Source: Bacteroidota bacterium
Lineage (GTDB): Bacteria > Bacteroidota > Bacteroidia > 2-12-FULL-35-15
Assembly (NCBI GenBank): GCA_005772895.1
Contig: SXIH01000001.1
Coordinates: 62,001 to 126,000, forward strand
Direction of reading: 5' to 3'
Length of the DNA stretch: 64,000 bases
Shown here: positions 25,971 to 34,192 of the stretch, piece by piece
How the letters are laid out: each line of letters begins with the position of its first letter
Position numbering within the stretch: position 1 is the stretch's first letter
Made by a program: the position numbers and the translations under genes
The notes under the pieces: generated by a model
Seen by the model: only the letters and a program-made list of their open reading frames with translations
The model's database searches: none
Told to the model about the DNA's origin: nothing

Positions 25971-27106
25971 TTCACAAATTGTTTAGATAATACTATTTTA
26001 AACGCATTTAAAAACTGATCTAGTTCGACTTTTTGTATTGTTAAAGAAGGAAGAATACGCAAAGTATTTTTATCAGATGATGAACCCGTAAATATTTTAT
26101 GTTCAAATAATAATTCACTGCGGATTTGAGCACAAGGAAATTCCAATTCAATTCCAACCATTAATCCTTCACCGCGAACCTCAGTTATTCCGGGCAATTT
26201 ACTCAGCTCTTCTAATAAATAATTTCCCATTTCCGAAGCATTCTGAATCAAAGACTCATTCTTTAAAACATCCAGCACGGCAATACCTGCAGCACAAGCC
26301 AAATAACTTCCTCCAAAGGTTGTTCCTAACATTCCATGCTTTGCTTTTACATCAGGATGAATAAAAACTCCGGCTATTGGAAAACCATTTCCCATTCCTT
26401 TTGCTACAGTAATTAAATCAGGCTGAACATTAGAGTATTGATGCGCAAAGAATTTTCCTGATCGCCCATATCCGGATTGAATCTCATCCAAAATCAAGAG
26501 TGCGCCAAACTTTTCACATTCTGATTGTAATTTTTGTAAAAAAGAATTTGTCGGAATATGAATTCCGCCAAATCCTTGAATTCCTTCCACAATTACTGCG
26601 CACACATCCTTATTCATTGCCTGCTCAAAAGCAAACTCATCATTCAGAGGTAAAAAAATGACATTCTCCGTTTCATTCACCGGAGCAATAATTTTAGCAT
26701 CATCTGTTGAAGCTACAGCAAGGGAAGTGCGACCATGAAAGCTTTTTCCGAAGGCAATCACTTTTTTCTTCCCCGTATGAAAAGAAGCCAACTTCAAAGC
26801 ATTTTCATTTGCTTCTGCACCACTGTTGCATAAAAAAAGCTGGTAACCAGGATAACCTGAAAGCTCTCCTAACTTTTCAGCGAGCTCTTCCTGCATTTTT
26901 ATTTTTACCGAATTGGAATAAAATCCAATTGCATTTAGTTGTTCGTTTAACTTCTGAACGTAATGCGGATGGCTGTGACCAATTGAGATTACCGCATGAC
27001 CGCCATACAAATCCAGATACTTTACCCCATTCTTGTCCCAGACATACGAGCCATGAGCTTTCACAGGCTCTATGTCAAACAAGGGGTATACATCAAATAA
27101 TTTCAT
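25967..27106 (-). CDS. argD: acetylornithine/succinylornithine aminotransferase
   Basis: This 379-residue class-III PLP transaminase converts N-acyl-glutamate semialdehyde to N-acyl-ornithine. Motifs are the NSGAEANENALKLA segment, LDEIQSGYGRSGKFF, and the PLP lysine in TVAKGMGNGFP. It lies 11 bases after argC and overlaps argF' by four bases. Length and motifs are typical. Confidence 0.95.
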   Translation of the reverse strand: MKLFDVYPLFDIEPVKAHGSYVWDKNGVKYLDLYGGHAVISIGHSHPHYVQKLNEQLNAIGFYSNSVKIKMQEELAEKLGELSGYPGYQLFLCNSGAEANENALKLASFHTGKKKVIAFGKSFHGRTSLAVASTDDAKIIAPVNETENVIFLPLNDEFAFEQAMNKDVCAVIVEGIQGFGGIHIPTNSFLQKLQSECEKFGALLILDEIQSGYGRSGKFFAHQYSNVQPDLITVAKGMGNGFPIAGVFIHPDVKAKHGMLGTTFGGSYLACAAGIAVLDVLKNESLIQNASEMGNYLLEELSKLPGITEVRGEGLMVGIELEFPCAQIRSELLFEHKIFTGSSSDKNTLRILPSLTIQKVELDQFLNAFKIVLSKQFVK

Positions 27107-27117
27107 TTTCTTAAATT

Positions 27118-28083
27118 TTAAAAATAGTTTGCTTTTAATTTTAATCCTGTTGCTTCATCCAAACCAAACATTAAATTCATATTCTGAACAGCTTGTCCTG
27201 ATGCTCCTTTCAACAAATTATCAATACATGAAGAAATCAATAGATTATCATTGTGCTTTCCCAGATGCAACAGACATTTGTTCGTGTTCACCACTTGTTT
27301 CAAATCAATTGAAGTAGAACTTATTTTTACAAAAACTGCATTCAAATAAAATTGCTTGTACAATTCGTTCATTTTTTCCAGACTCATCTCACATTTTGTA
27401 TAAACACTTGCAAATATTCCTCTGGTGAAACTTCCTCTTTGTGGAACAAAATTCAACTCACCTATATAACTTGGTTGTAATTGCTTAATGCTTTGACCAA
27501 TCTCCATCAAATGCTGATGTTCAAATGCTTTATAAATACTCAAATTATTTTGTCGCCAACTAAAATGCGAAGTCTCATTCAAACTATGTCCCGCTCCAGT
27601 TGAACCTGTTGTTGCCGAAATGTGCACATCATCTTTCAACAAACTATTCATTGCCAATGGCAAAAGTGCTAATTGAATGCAGGTAGCAAAACAGCCCGGA
27701 TTTGCAATTTTTGTTGCTACTTGAATCGATTTCTTATTCAACTCAGGCAAGCCGTAAACAAAATTGGAATCTGCTATCCGGTGATCCTGACTCAAATCAA
27801 TAATCTTCGTTTTTGAATTAATCAAATTCTCAAAAAGCCATTTTTTTGCTTCTCCGTGCCCCAAGCACAAAAACAAAACATCTACATCAGATGAAATCGT
27901 GTCAACAAAAACGAGTTCAGTGTCACCAAGCAAATCAGTATGCACTGAGGAAACCAATTTCCCAGAATTACTTTTGCTGTTTACAAAAACAAGTTCCGCA
28001 TACGGATGATGAATCAATATCCGTAACAATTCACCGCCTGTATATCCTGCCCCACCAATAATTCCAATTTTTACCTTTTTCAT
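27118..28083 (-). CDS. argC: N-acetyl-gamma-glutamyl-phosphate reductase
   Basis: This 321-residue enzyme reduces acylglutamyl phosphate to the semialdehyde with NADPH. The Rossmann motif is GGAGYTGGELLR, the catalytic Cys is in ANPGCFAT, and the GSTGAGHSL segment binds substrate. Its ATG overlaps the argG stop by four bases. It is shorter than some ~345-residue type-1 enzymes but complete. Confidence 0.95.
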   Translation of the reverse strand: MKKVKIGIIGGAGYTGGELLRILIHHPYAELVFVNSKSNSGKLVSSVHTDLLGDTELVFVDTISSDVDVLFLCLGHGEAKKWLFENLINSKTKIIDLSQDHRIADSNFVYGLPELNKKSIQVATKIANPGCFATCIQLALLPLAMNSLLKDDVHISATTGSTGAGHSLNETSHFSWRQNNLSIYKAFEHQHLMEIGQSIKQLQPSYIGELNFVPQRGSFTRGIFASVYTKCEMSLEKMNELYKQFYLNAVFVKISSTSIDLKQVVNTNKCLLHLGKHNDNLLISSCIDNLLKGASGQAVQNMNLMFGLDEATGLKLKANYF

Positions 28084-29273
28084 TCTGCTTTATTGACTTG
28101 ATGATAAATACTCATTTGATTGCTCATAATTTTTGTAAACCCTTTTACATCCTCTCCTGTCCAACTGTTATTCATTTCACCATAACTTCCGAATTTGGCC
28201 GACATCAAATCGTGTTTCGATTCAATTCCAATAATCGAAAACAAATAAGGCATTAATTTCACAAATACTTTTCCCGTCACCTTTTTTTGTGTGGACTCAA
28301 AATAACTTTCCAAATCACGCATGACAGGATCTAAAAACAAACCTTCGTGAAGCCAGTTGCCATACCACATTGCTTGCTGGTCTTTGATAATCAGTTGCAA
28401 TTTTGTAAGTGTATGTTTTTCCAAAGCATGATGTGCTTTTATTGTTATCAATGCTGCTGCTGCTTCAAAACCTACTCGTCCTTTTATTCCGATGATGGTA
28501 TCTCCCACATGAATGTCTCTGCCTATTCCGAAAGGAGAAGCAATTGTTGACAAAGCCTGAATGGCTTCTGTTGGATGTACATAAACAATTCCATCCACCG
28601 ATTTTAATTCTCCTTTTTCGAAATACAGCTCCACTTCTTTTGCTGTTCGTTTTGTTGCCGGAATCGGATAAGCATCTTCGGGCAATGTTAAATGAGAAGT
28701 AAGCGTTTCTTTTCCTCCCACTGATGTTCCCCAAATTCCTTTGTTCACACTGTACTTTGCTTTTTCAGTATTGATGAAAATTCCATTCTCACTCAAAAAA
28801 TTAATTTCTTCATCACGGGAAAGTTTGTTATCACGGATTGGGGTAATCACTTTCATTTCCGGAATAAGAATATTGAAAATGGCATCGAAGCGAACTTGAT
28901 CATTTCCTGCACCTGTGCTACCGTGCGCTACATACTCGGCATTTATGCTTTTTGCATAGTTTGCAATGGCTGTAGCCTGAGAAATACGTTCTGCACTTAC
29001 TGAAAGTGGATAAGTATTGTTTTTTAGAACATTCCCAAACACCAGATATTTAATTACACTTTCATAATAATTCTTTGTTTCATCAATGCAATGGAATGAT
29101 GCTACACGCAAAGCTTTCGCCTTGTTTTCAATTTCAAGCAGTTCGCTTTTAGAAAAACCTCCCGTGTTAACGATTACAGCATGAACTTCCAAATTCAATT
29201 TTTCCGACAAATAAATTGCACAGTAAGATGTGTCTAAACCACCACTGAATGCTAATACAACTTTCTTTTTCAT
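28080..29273 (-). CDS. argG: argininosuccinate synthase
   Basis: This 397-residue ATP-dependent ligase joins citrulline and aspartate. The PP-loop ATPase motif SGGLDTS is at residues 10-16, with GSTGAGNDQVRFD and the C-terminal Ser/Gly-rich PYLFSIIG-type region. Since the pathway here carbamoylates acyl-ornithine, citrulline reaches this enzyme only after ArgE deacylation. It starts two bases after the upstream GNAT gene and overlaps argC by four. Confidence 0.96.
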   Translation of the reverse strand: MKKKVVLAFSGGLDTSYCAIYLSEKLNLEVHAVIVNTGGFSKSELLEIENKAKALRVASFHCIDETKNYYESVIKYLVFGNVLKNNTYPLSVSAERISQATAIANYAKSINAEYVAHGSTGAGNDQVRFDAIFNILIPEMKVITPIRDNKLSRDEEINFLSENGIFINTEKAKYSVNKGIWGTSVGGKETLTSHLTLPEDAYPIPATKRTAKEVELYFEKGELKSVDGIVYVHPTEAIQALSTIASPFGIGRDIHVGDTIIGIKGRVGFEAAAALITIKAHHALEKHTLTKLQLIIKDQQAMWYGNWLHEGLFLDPVMRDLESYFESTQKKVTGKVFVKLMPYLFSIIGIESKHDLMSAKFGSYGEMNNSWTGEDVKGFTKIMSNQMSIYHQVNKAE

Positions 29274-29275
29274 AT

Positions 29276-29950
29276 TTAAAATGTTAGTACTGATTTAACA
29301 ATTTGTTTAACAGATTGTTTCTTAAAAAATTTAAACAACTTATGCTGTTTGAGTCGCATGAAACGCTCATACAATTTTGACTGTTTAGCAAAATCCCAAT
29401 GCTTCTTCTGCTCTTCAGGATTAAACAGCATGGCCGTACACATACAATTCTTCCGCTCTTTGCTTTTGAGAATTTCAAAATTCACACAACTCTGACAACC
29501 TTTCCAAAAAGCATCATCCTGAGTAAGCTCAGAATAAGTAACAGGTTCATATCCCAGCTCAGAATTTATTTTCATCACCGCGAGTCCGGTAGTCAAGCCA
29601 AATATTTTCGCATCCGGATATTTCGTGCGCGACAATTCAAAAATTTTCTTTTTGATCTCACGGGCAAGTCCACATTTACGGAATTCGGGAGCCACAATTA
29701 ATCCGGAGTTGGCAACATAGTTCCCATGGCTCCAGGTTTCGATGTAGCAGAAACCCGCCCAGGTACCCGAATTGGTAAAAGCAACTACTGCTTTTCCTTC
29801 CAGCATTTTGTTGGTGATGTAATCAGAAGAACGTTTTGCAATTCCCGTTCCGCGGGCTTTTGCAGATGCTTCCATTTCATCACAGATAATTTGTGAGTAC
29901 GATGTATGCTGCCAATCGGCAACAACCACCTTAACTACTGATTTTTGCAT
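29276..29950 (-). CDS. GNAT acyltransferase heading the arg operon, candidate N-acylglutamate synthase
   Basis: This 224-residue GNAT has the acyl-CoA binding segment LIVAPEFRKCGLAREIKKKIF (as two parts) near residues 96-116 and a helical C-terminal extension with CQSCVNFEILKSKERKNCMC. It is the first gene of the operon, two bases before argG. Bacteroidota lack classical ArgA/ArgJ, and a GNAT of this type at the same position is the best candidate to start the pathway by acylating glutamate. The acyl donor (acetyl- or succinyl-CoA) is not evident. Role is inferred from context. Confidence 0.8.
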   Translation of the reverse strand: MQKSVVKVVVADWQHTSYSQIICDEMEASAKARGTGIAKRSSDYITNKMLEGKAVVAFTNSGTWAGFCYIETWSHGNYVANSGLIVAPEFRKCGLAREIKKKIFELSRTKYPDAKIFGLTTGLAVMKINSELGYEPVTYSELTQDDAFWKGCQSCVNFEILKSKERKNCMCTAMLFNPEEQKKHWDFAKQSKLYERFMRLKQHKLFKFFKKQSVKQIVKSVLTF

Positions 29951-30073
29951 CAGTAAATATTTAAGAATGAAACATGAAGAGAATAGCTACATAGTAAAAC
30001 TATGCTCTCAGAATTTTAAATAAAGTTTTTTGAAAATGACCTCTGCGTAAGTGGTCGGATTAGAATGTACGAC

Positions 30074-30208
30074 TTAACGTCTCGGGCAATAAGGTATTTT
30101 GATGGCAACCGGAGCAGTAGCTATCCAAGAGATAAACAAAACAGCAATCGTGCTGAACATCTTGTCAGCTGCTGAAAGGAAGTCGAAAGACAACTTTACT
30201 TTTTTCAT
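30074..30208 (-). CDS. upstream ORF / putative leader peptide of the arginine operon
   Basis: A 44-codon ORF from ATG at 30208 lies in the 5' leader of the arg operon. It is basic at the start (MKKVK), has a hydrophobic middle (about residues 18-37) and ends PYCPRR with two Arg codons (AGA CGT) directly before the stop. A weak stem (GACC-CT/AG-GGTC, about 30036-30054) and a short U-rich stretch follow about 20 bases later. It may be a regulatory leader in which Arg supply is read at the end, or a small membrane peptide. The evidence for translation is only the frame, the upstream promoter and the location. Confidence 0.45.
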   Translation of the reverse strand: MKKVKLSFDFLSAADKMFSTIAVLFISWIATAPVAIKIPYCPRR

Positions 30209-30262
30209 TTCTTTTTAGTGTAAAAGATTAAAACTTTTTTGAATTATTATTTTATTGCGATG

Positions 30263-30295
30263 CAAATGTGATACATTTTTTTTATTATTTCCAAA
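30263..30295 (-). promoter_or_regulatory. probable promoter of the arginine operon
   Basis: Minus strand TTTG (30292-30295), 21-base spacer, CACATTTG (30263-30270), one mismatch to TAnnTTTG. It would give a 5' leader of about 300 bases before the GNAT gene, including the upstream ORF at 30208. The rest of this 451-base gap holds that ORF and the kor terminator; nothing else is recognised. Confidence 0.55.
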
Positions 30296-30346
30296 TAAAT
30301 TTAAAACTATTTTAAGTTTTGCAGAAAAGGCAATACTTTCAGAGGC

Positions 30347-30377
30347 AAAAAAAATCCCTCTCAAAACTGAAAGGGAT
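30347..30377 (-). terminator. intrinsic terminator of the kor operon
   Basis: On the minus strand ATCCCTTTC and GAGAGGGAT form a 9-bp stem with a six-base loop, followed by eight T, 24 bases after the korB stop. Confidence 0.85.
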
Positions 30378-30401
30378 CTTAAAATTTACGTTAATCGTAA
30401 A

Positions 30402-31454
30402 CTATTTTAAGCCGGCATTAATTTCCGCAAGCATTTCCGAACCCGGACAAAGAACTTCTTTTCCAAGTGTATTTAATGGAACATCTGTTGTTTGAATCAT
30501 ATAATGCAAATCATGTGCATCAGGATTTACATATAACAAGCCCGTTAAAATTTCGTTTTTTGCTTTTGCGTTCAATACCGCATTCATTGCTGACTGGCGG
30601 TTCAAAGGATCCCAATCTTCTGATAATTTGTGTAACTGAATAACCGAACCATCGTGCATCACAACCTCTTTGTGTGACCCTTTTCCATATTCTACACTTA
30701 TCTCTTTCATTTGAGGAACAAAATCTACCGTTGCTGTAGCTTCTACGTGCTGACGAACATAATCGTATGATTTTGTAGAACCCATATTATTATTGAATGT
30801 CACGCAAGGAGAAATTACATTGATAAATGCAAATCCAGGATGATTCATTGCTGCTTTAATTAATGGAACCAATTGTGACTTATCTCCTGAAAAACTTTGC
30901 GCTACAAACGTTGCTCCTAATTCAATGGCCAAACTTGCTAAATCAATTGATTCAAACAAGTTGACATTTCCGCTTTTGTTTTTTGAACCCTGGTCAGCAG
31001 TTGCAGAATCTTGTCCTTTTGTTAAACCATAACATCCATTATTCATAACAATGTAAGTCATGTTTAAACCTCTTCGGATTGCATGAACAAACTGTCCCAT
31101 TCCAATACTTGCTGTATCACCATCACCTGAAACTCCAAAATAAATCAAATCTTTATTTGCTAAGTTTGCACCTGTTGCTACAGAAGGCATTCTTCCGTGA
31201 ACTGAATTAAATCCGTGAGAGTTACTTAAAAAATATGCCGGTGTTTTTGAAGAACAACCAATTCCTGAAAGTTTTGCCAATTTATGAGGCTCAATGTTCA
31301 TTTCATAAGCAGCTTGGATAATTCCTGCTGAAATAGAATCGTGTCCGCAACCCGCACAAAGCGTTGACAGAGCACCTTCATAATAATCAACAGAATAACC
31401 TAGTTTATTCTTTGGCAATTCTGGGTGACGAAATTTTGGACGAACGTATGTCAT
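30402..31454 (-). CDS. korB: 2-oxoacid:ferredoxin oxidoreductase, beta subunit
   Basis: This 350-residue TPP-binding subunit has GDGDTASIGMGQ and NNGCYGLTKGQ for thiamine diphosphate and Mg. Cys residues in CAGCGH, GIGCSS and SPCVTFN provide the [4Fe-4S] cluster. With the gamma-alpha subunit it oxidatively decarboxylates a 2-oxoacid (probably 2-oxoglutarate) to acyl-CoA while reducing ferredoxin, and may run in reverse. It is the last gene of the operon, 40 bases after the inserted four-helix-bundle gene. A strong terminator follows. Assignment to 2-oxoglutarate rather than pyruvate is by family resemblance. Confidence 0.92.
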   Translation of the reverse strand: MTYVRPKFRHPELPKNKLGYSVDYYEGALSTLCAGCGHDSISAGIIQAAYEMNIEPHKLAKLSGIGCSSKTPAYFLSNSHGFNSVHGRMPSVATGANLANKDLIYFGVSGDGDTASIGMGQFVHAIRRGLNMTYIVMNNGCYGLTKGQDSATADQGSKNKSGNVNLFESIDLASLAIELGATFVAQSFSGDKSQLVPLIKAAMNHPGFAFINVISPCVTFNNNMGSTKSYDYVRQHVEATATVDFVPQMKEISVEYGKGSHKEVVMHDGSVIQLHKLSEDWDPLNRQSAMNAVLNAKAKNEILTGLLYVNPDAHDLHYMIQTTDVPLNTLGKEVLCPGSEMLAEINAGLK

Positions 31455-31494
31455 AAAAACAGTTATAAATTATGAGTGATAAGTTATTAATTTT
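31455..31494. repeat. ATAACTTAT-type repeat flanking the four-helix-bundle gene, side 1
   Basis: Short repeats of AGTTATAAATTATGAGTGATAAG and similar blocks lie between korB and the inserted gene. Their reverse complement resembles TCATCACTTATAACTTATAAC on the other side (31882-31961), so the gene sits between imperfect inverted repeats. Confidence 0.5.
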
Positions 31495-31881
31495 TTAGTT
31501 ATTAGTATTATACTCTACTTCATCTTCACGAACCACATTATTGGATTTTGAGGTGATAATAGCGCTTCTCAACATTTTTAGTAATTCATTTGCATCTTTA
31601 AATGCAACATTAAACTCTTCTTCCTTTATATATTTTGATTGACTTAATAACTCAAGCCAATATAATGTTTCATCACATTCCTTTTGAGAAATTGAAAGTT
31701 TATGAATAAAATCTGCCCTACTCTGAGCATTTTGAGCTTCTCTGATGTTGGCACCAATAGATGTCCCAGAGCGAAGCAACTGTTTGCTCATAACATATTC
31801 CTTCTTTTCTTCGACCAAACATTTGCTCAAACTCACAATCGTTAACGCAAACTGAAAACTTCTATCTTTTAGAACACCCAT
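31495..31881 (-). CDS. four-helix-bundle protein (23S rRNA intervening-protein / S23 family)
   Basis: This 128-residue all-helical protein has the family signature RSGTSIGANIREAQNAQSRADF, split here as RSGTSIGANIREAQ and SRADF, and DETLYWLELL. The family is encoded in 23S rRNA intervening sequences of some bacteria, is widespread in Bacteroidota, and includes the Avd accessory proteins of diversity-generating retroelements. No reverse transcriptase is present here. Molecular role is unknown. It interrupts the kor operon between alpha and beta, bordered by inverted repeats, and looks like a recent passenger. Confidence 0.85.
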   Translation of the reverse strand: MGVLKDRSFQFALTIVSLSKCLVEEKKEYVMSKQLLRSGTSIGANIREAQNAQSRADFIHKLSISQKECDETLYWLELLSQSKYIKEEEFNVAFKDANELLKMLRSAIITSKSNNVVREDEVEYNTNN

Positions 31882-31961
31882 AATTTTCTCTAATACTCAC
31901 AACTCAATTTAAATCAATCCTCCTTGCACTTTTCTCTCATCACTTATAACTTATAACTATT
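31882..31961. repeat. ATAACTTAT-type repeat flanking the four-helix-bundle gene, side 2
   Basis: The spacer between korA stop and the inserted gene includes TCATCACTTATAACTTATAAC, the approximate inverse of the repeat at 31455-31494. The left part (AATACTCACAACTC, TCCTCCTTGCAC) is unremarkable. Confidence 0.5.
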
Positions 31962-34085
31962 TTATCTTTTCTTTTTAGCTGCTTTTTTATTGTTACTTTT
32001 TTTCGCTACAACTTTCTTTTTCGCAACAGCCTTCTTCTTTGATACTTTCTTAGGAGCAGTTTTCTTTTTAGCAACTACTTTCTTTACAACTTTCTTTTTT
32101 GCAGCAACCTTCTTTACAACCTTTTTCTTAGCTGCTATTTTCTTTTTCGGTGCAGCTTTCTTTTTGGGTGCAACTTTCTTCACAGCCTTTTTCTTAGCTA
32201 CTACTTTTTTCTTAGGAGCAATTTTTTTAGGCGCTGCTTTTGACGCTGCAGGTTTTACAGAAACTGCTTTTGCCGTTCCTTTTGCTGATAAATTTGTTTT
32301 GATTTGATTCAAAATTCTATCAGCCGTAATTGGCATACCATCATAGTTTAAAACTGAAATTAGTTTTTTAGGATCTGCATCCATTTCTATCATCAATAAA
32401 CTACGCATTTGAGCATCACGATTTTGTTCAATCACAAATACTTTATCGTGAGTATTGATAAAATCTACTACCTCTTTTGTAAAAGGAAACGATTTTAAAC
32501 GAATAGCATCCACAATAATTTTGTCTGCTTTTAAAATATCCATTGCTTCTTCAGCAGCATATTGAGATGTACCAAAAAATAAAATTCCTGTCTTAGATTC
32601 ATTCTTCTTCTGATATACTTGAGGAGCCGGAACCATTTTTTTTGCGGTATCCCACTTACGAACCAAACGATCCATGTTGCGCTGATATGCTCCACTATCT
32701 TCCGTATAAGTAGCATATTCATCACGAGAAGTTCCTCTTGTAAAAAACGAACCTTTAGTTGGATGTGTTGCCGGTATTGTACGATAAGTAATACCATCTT
32801 TATCCACATCTAAATAACGACCAAATTTTTCGATTTTTTCTAAGGCTGCTGCATCCAATACTTTTCCGCGCTTGTATTCTCGTTTATCGTCAAATGTTAA
32901 TTCGGGTGAAACGTGATCGTTCATACCTAAATCCAAATCTGTCATCACAATCACAGGGGTTTGTAATCCTTCTGATAAATCAAAAGCATCTAACATGCTA
33001 TCGAAACATTCTTTTGGAGTGGATGGAAACAATAAAACATGTTTTGTATCACCATGAGAAGCATAAGCCGCTTCCATAATATCTGATTGCTGTGTACGTG
33101 TTGGCATTCCTGTTGAAGGACCAGTTCGCTGAACATCTACCAACACAGTTGGAATTTCAGCAAAATAAGCAAGACCCAAAAATTCATTCATCAAGGAAAC
33201 ACCCGGACCGCTGGTTGCTGTAAACGAACGTGCACCATTCCAATTTGCACCAATCACCATTCCAATTGCAGCTAATTCATCTTCTGCCTGAACAATAGCA
33301 ACATTTCTTTTTCCTGTAATTTTATCTGTACGGAATTCATCTGAATAATCCATAAATGCTTCAACAACTGATGTAGATGGTGTGATTGGATACCATGCTG
33401 CAACTGTTGCTCCTGCATAAACTGCTCCTAATCCACAGGCTGCATTTCCTTCCATCATAATTTTTCCTTTTACAAGGTCTCTTCTTTCTACTCTGAATTC
33501 TAAAGGATATTTAAAATTAGCGTGAACATAATCTACTCCTAATTTTAAAGCTTTAACGTTTGCAGGAATTAATTTTTCTTTTCCTTTAAATTGCTCTGCT
33601 AATAATTCTTCCAAAACAGAAAATTCAATATTGAATAATGCTGCCAATGCACCAACGTAAATAATATTTTTAAATAATTGTCGCTGACGAGCATCAGTAT
33701 ATGCTTCATTACACATTTGCATTAAAGGAATTCCCAAGTAAGTAATGTCTTCACGAATATATTCTTTATGCAAAACCTTTGAACTATCGTACATAAAATA
33801 TCCGCCTGAGCGAACATCCTGAACATCTTTCAACATACTTTGAGGATTCACCGCTACCATCAAATCAATTCCCTCTCTTCTTCCTAAATATCCCTTTTCA
33901 TTTACACGCACTTCATACCATGTTGGTAATCCTTGAATGTTTGAAGGGAAAATATTTTTTGGTGTAACCGGAATTCCCATCCTGAAAATTGCCTTCGTAA
34001 ACAAAAAATTCGCACTCGCAGAACCTGTTCCATTTACGTTTGCAAATCTTATTACAAAATCATTTATTTTACTTTTTGTTGACAT
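31962..34085 (-). CDS. korA: 2-oxoacid:ferredoxin oxidoreductase, fused gamma-alpha subunit with histone-H1-like tail
   Basis: The protein has 707 residues. Residues 1 to about 190 form the gamma domain (FANVNGTGSASANFLF, PSNIQGLPTWYEVRV), and about 200-599 the alpha domain with WYPITPSTSVVEAF and TATSGPGVSLM. Residues 600-707 are a low-complexity tail of Lys, Ala, Val and Pro built from units such as AAPKKK and KKVVAKKK, like histone H1/Hc1 or AlgP tails, with more than half Lys. It is not part of the enzyme fold. It is in frame with a clean stop. Together with KorB it decarboxylates a 2-oxoacid. The tail might bind nucleic acid or polyphosphate, or act in complex assembly; this is inference. 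Confidence 0.92.
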   Translation of the reverse strand: MSTKSKINDFVIRFANVNGTGSASANFLFTKAIFRMGIPVTPKNIFPSNIQGLPTWYEVRVNEKGYLGRREGIDLMVAVNPQSMLKDVQDVRSGGYFMYDSSKVLHKEYIREDITYLGIPLMQMCNEAYTDARQRQLFKNIIYVGALAALFNIEFSVLEELLAEQFKGKEKLIPANVKALKLGVDYVHANFKYPLEFRVERRDLVKGKIMMEGNAACGLGAVYAGATVAAWYPITPSTSVVEAFMDYSDEFRTDKITGKRNVAIVQAEDELAAIGMVIGANWNGARSFTATSGPGVSLMNEFLGLAYFAEIPTVLVDVQRTGPSTGMPTRTQQSDIMEAAYASHGDTKHVLLFPSTPKECFDSMLDAFDLSEGLQTPVIVMTDLDLGMNDHVSPELTFDDKREYKRGKVLDAAALEKIEKFGRYLDVDKDGITYRTIPATHPTKGSFFTRGTSRDEYATYTEDSGAYQRNMDRLVRKWDTAKKMVPAPQVYQKKNESKTGILFFGTSQYAAEEAMDILKADKIIVDAIRLKSFPFTKEVVDFINTHDKVFVIEQNRDAQMRSLLMIEMDADPKKLISVLNYDGMPITADRILNQIKTNLSAKGTAKAVSVKPAASKAAPKKIAPKKKVVAKKKAVKKVAPKKKAAPKKKIAAKKKVVKKVAAKKKVVKKVVAKKKTAPKKVSKKKAVAKKKVVAKKSNNKKAAKKKR

Positions 34086-34098
34086 ATCTATTGGTATT

Positions 34099-34115
34099 CG
34101 ACTCCTTCAGAGTCG
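34099..34115 (-). other. hairpin in the intercistronic gap of the kor operon
   Basis: CGACTC and GAGTCG form a 6-bp stem with a 5-base loop 13 bases before the korA ATG. The sequence is of a dispersed GACTCC-TTC-AGAGTC type. It may be a repeat or affect korA translation or RNA stability. Confidence 0.4.
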
Positions 34116-34156
34116 TTAGTGTTTATTTTTTTAATTGTATTTCCTTTTTATTTTTT

Positions 34157-34192
34157 CATTTTCAAATTGACACATTTTCAAATTTTCAAATT
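34157..34192. repeat. tandem CATTTTCAAATT repeat
   Basis: Two exact copies of CATTTTCAAATT (34157-34168, 34173-34184) and a partial third (TTTTCAAATT, 34183-34192) precede and overlap the stop codon of the flavoprotein gene. On the coding strand this reads AATTTGAAAATG repeats. Confidence 0.5.

Noticed and set aside
30001-30060. Possible strong arginine attenuator terminator
   Set aside because: The stem near 30036-30054 has a mismatch and only a short U-rich run, unlike the clear pheA terminator. I keep only the weaker leader-ORF suggestion.
31495-31881. Avd accessory protein of a diversity-generating retroelement
   Set aside because: Same fold family, but no reverse transcriptase, template repeat or variable target gene is present nearby.
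31990-32307. Phe/Thr-rich ORF on the plus strand opposite the korA tail
   Set aside because: It is the antisense reading of the Lys/Ala repeat (AAG codons read as CTT, TTC). Its composition follows entirely from the repeat, and it has no promoter.
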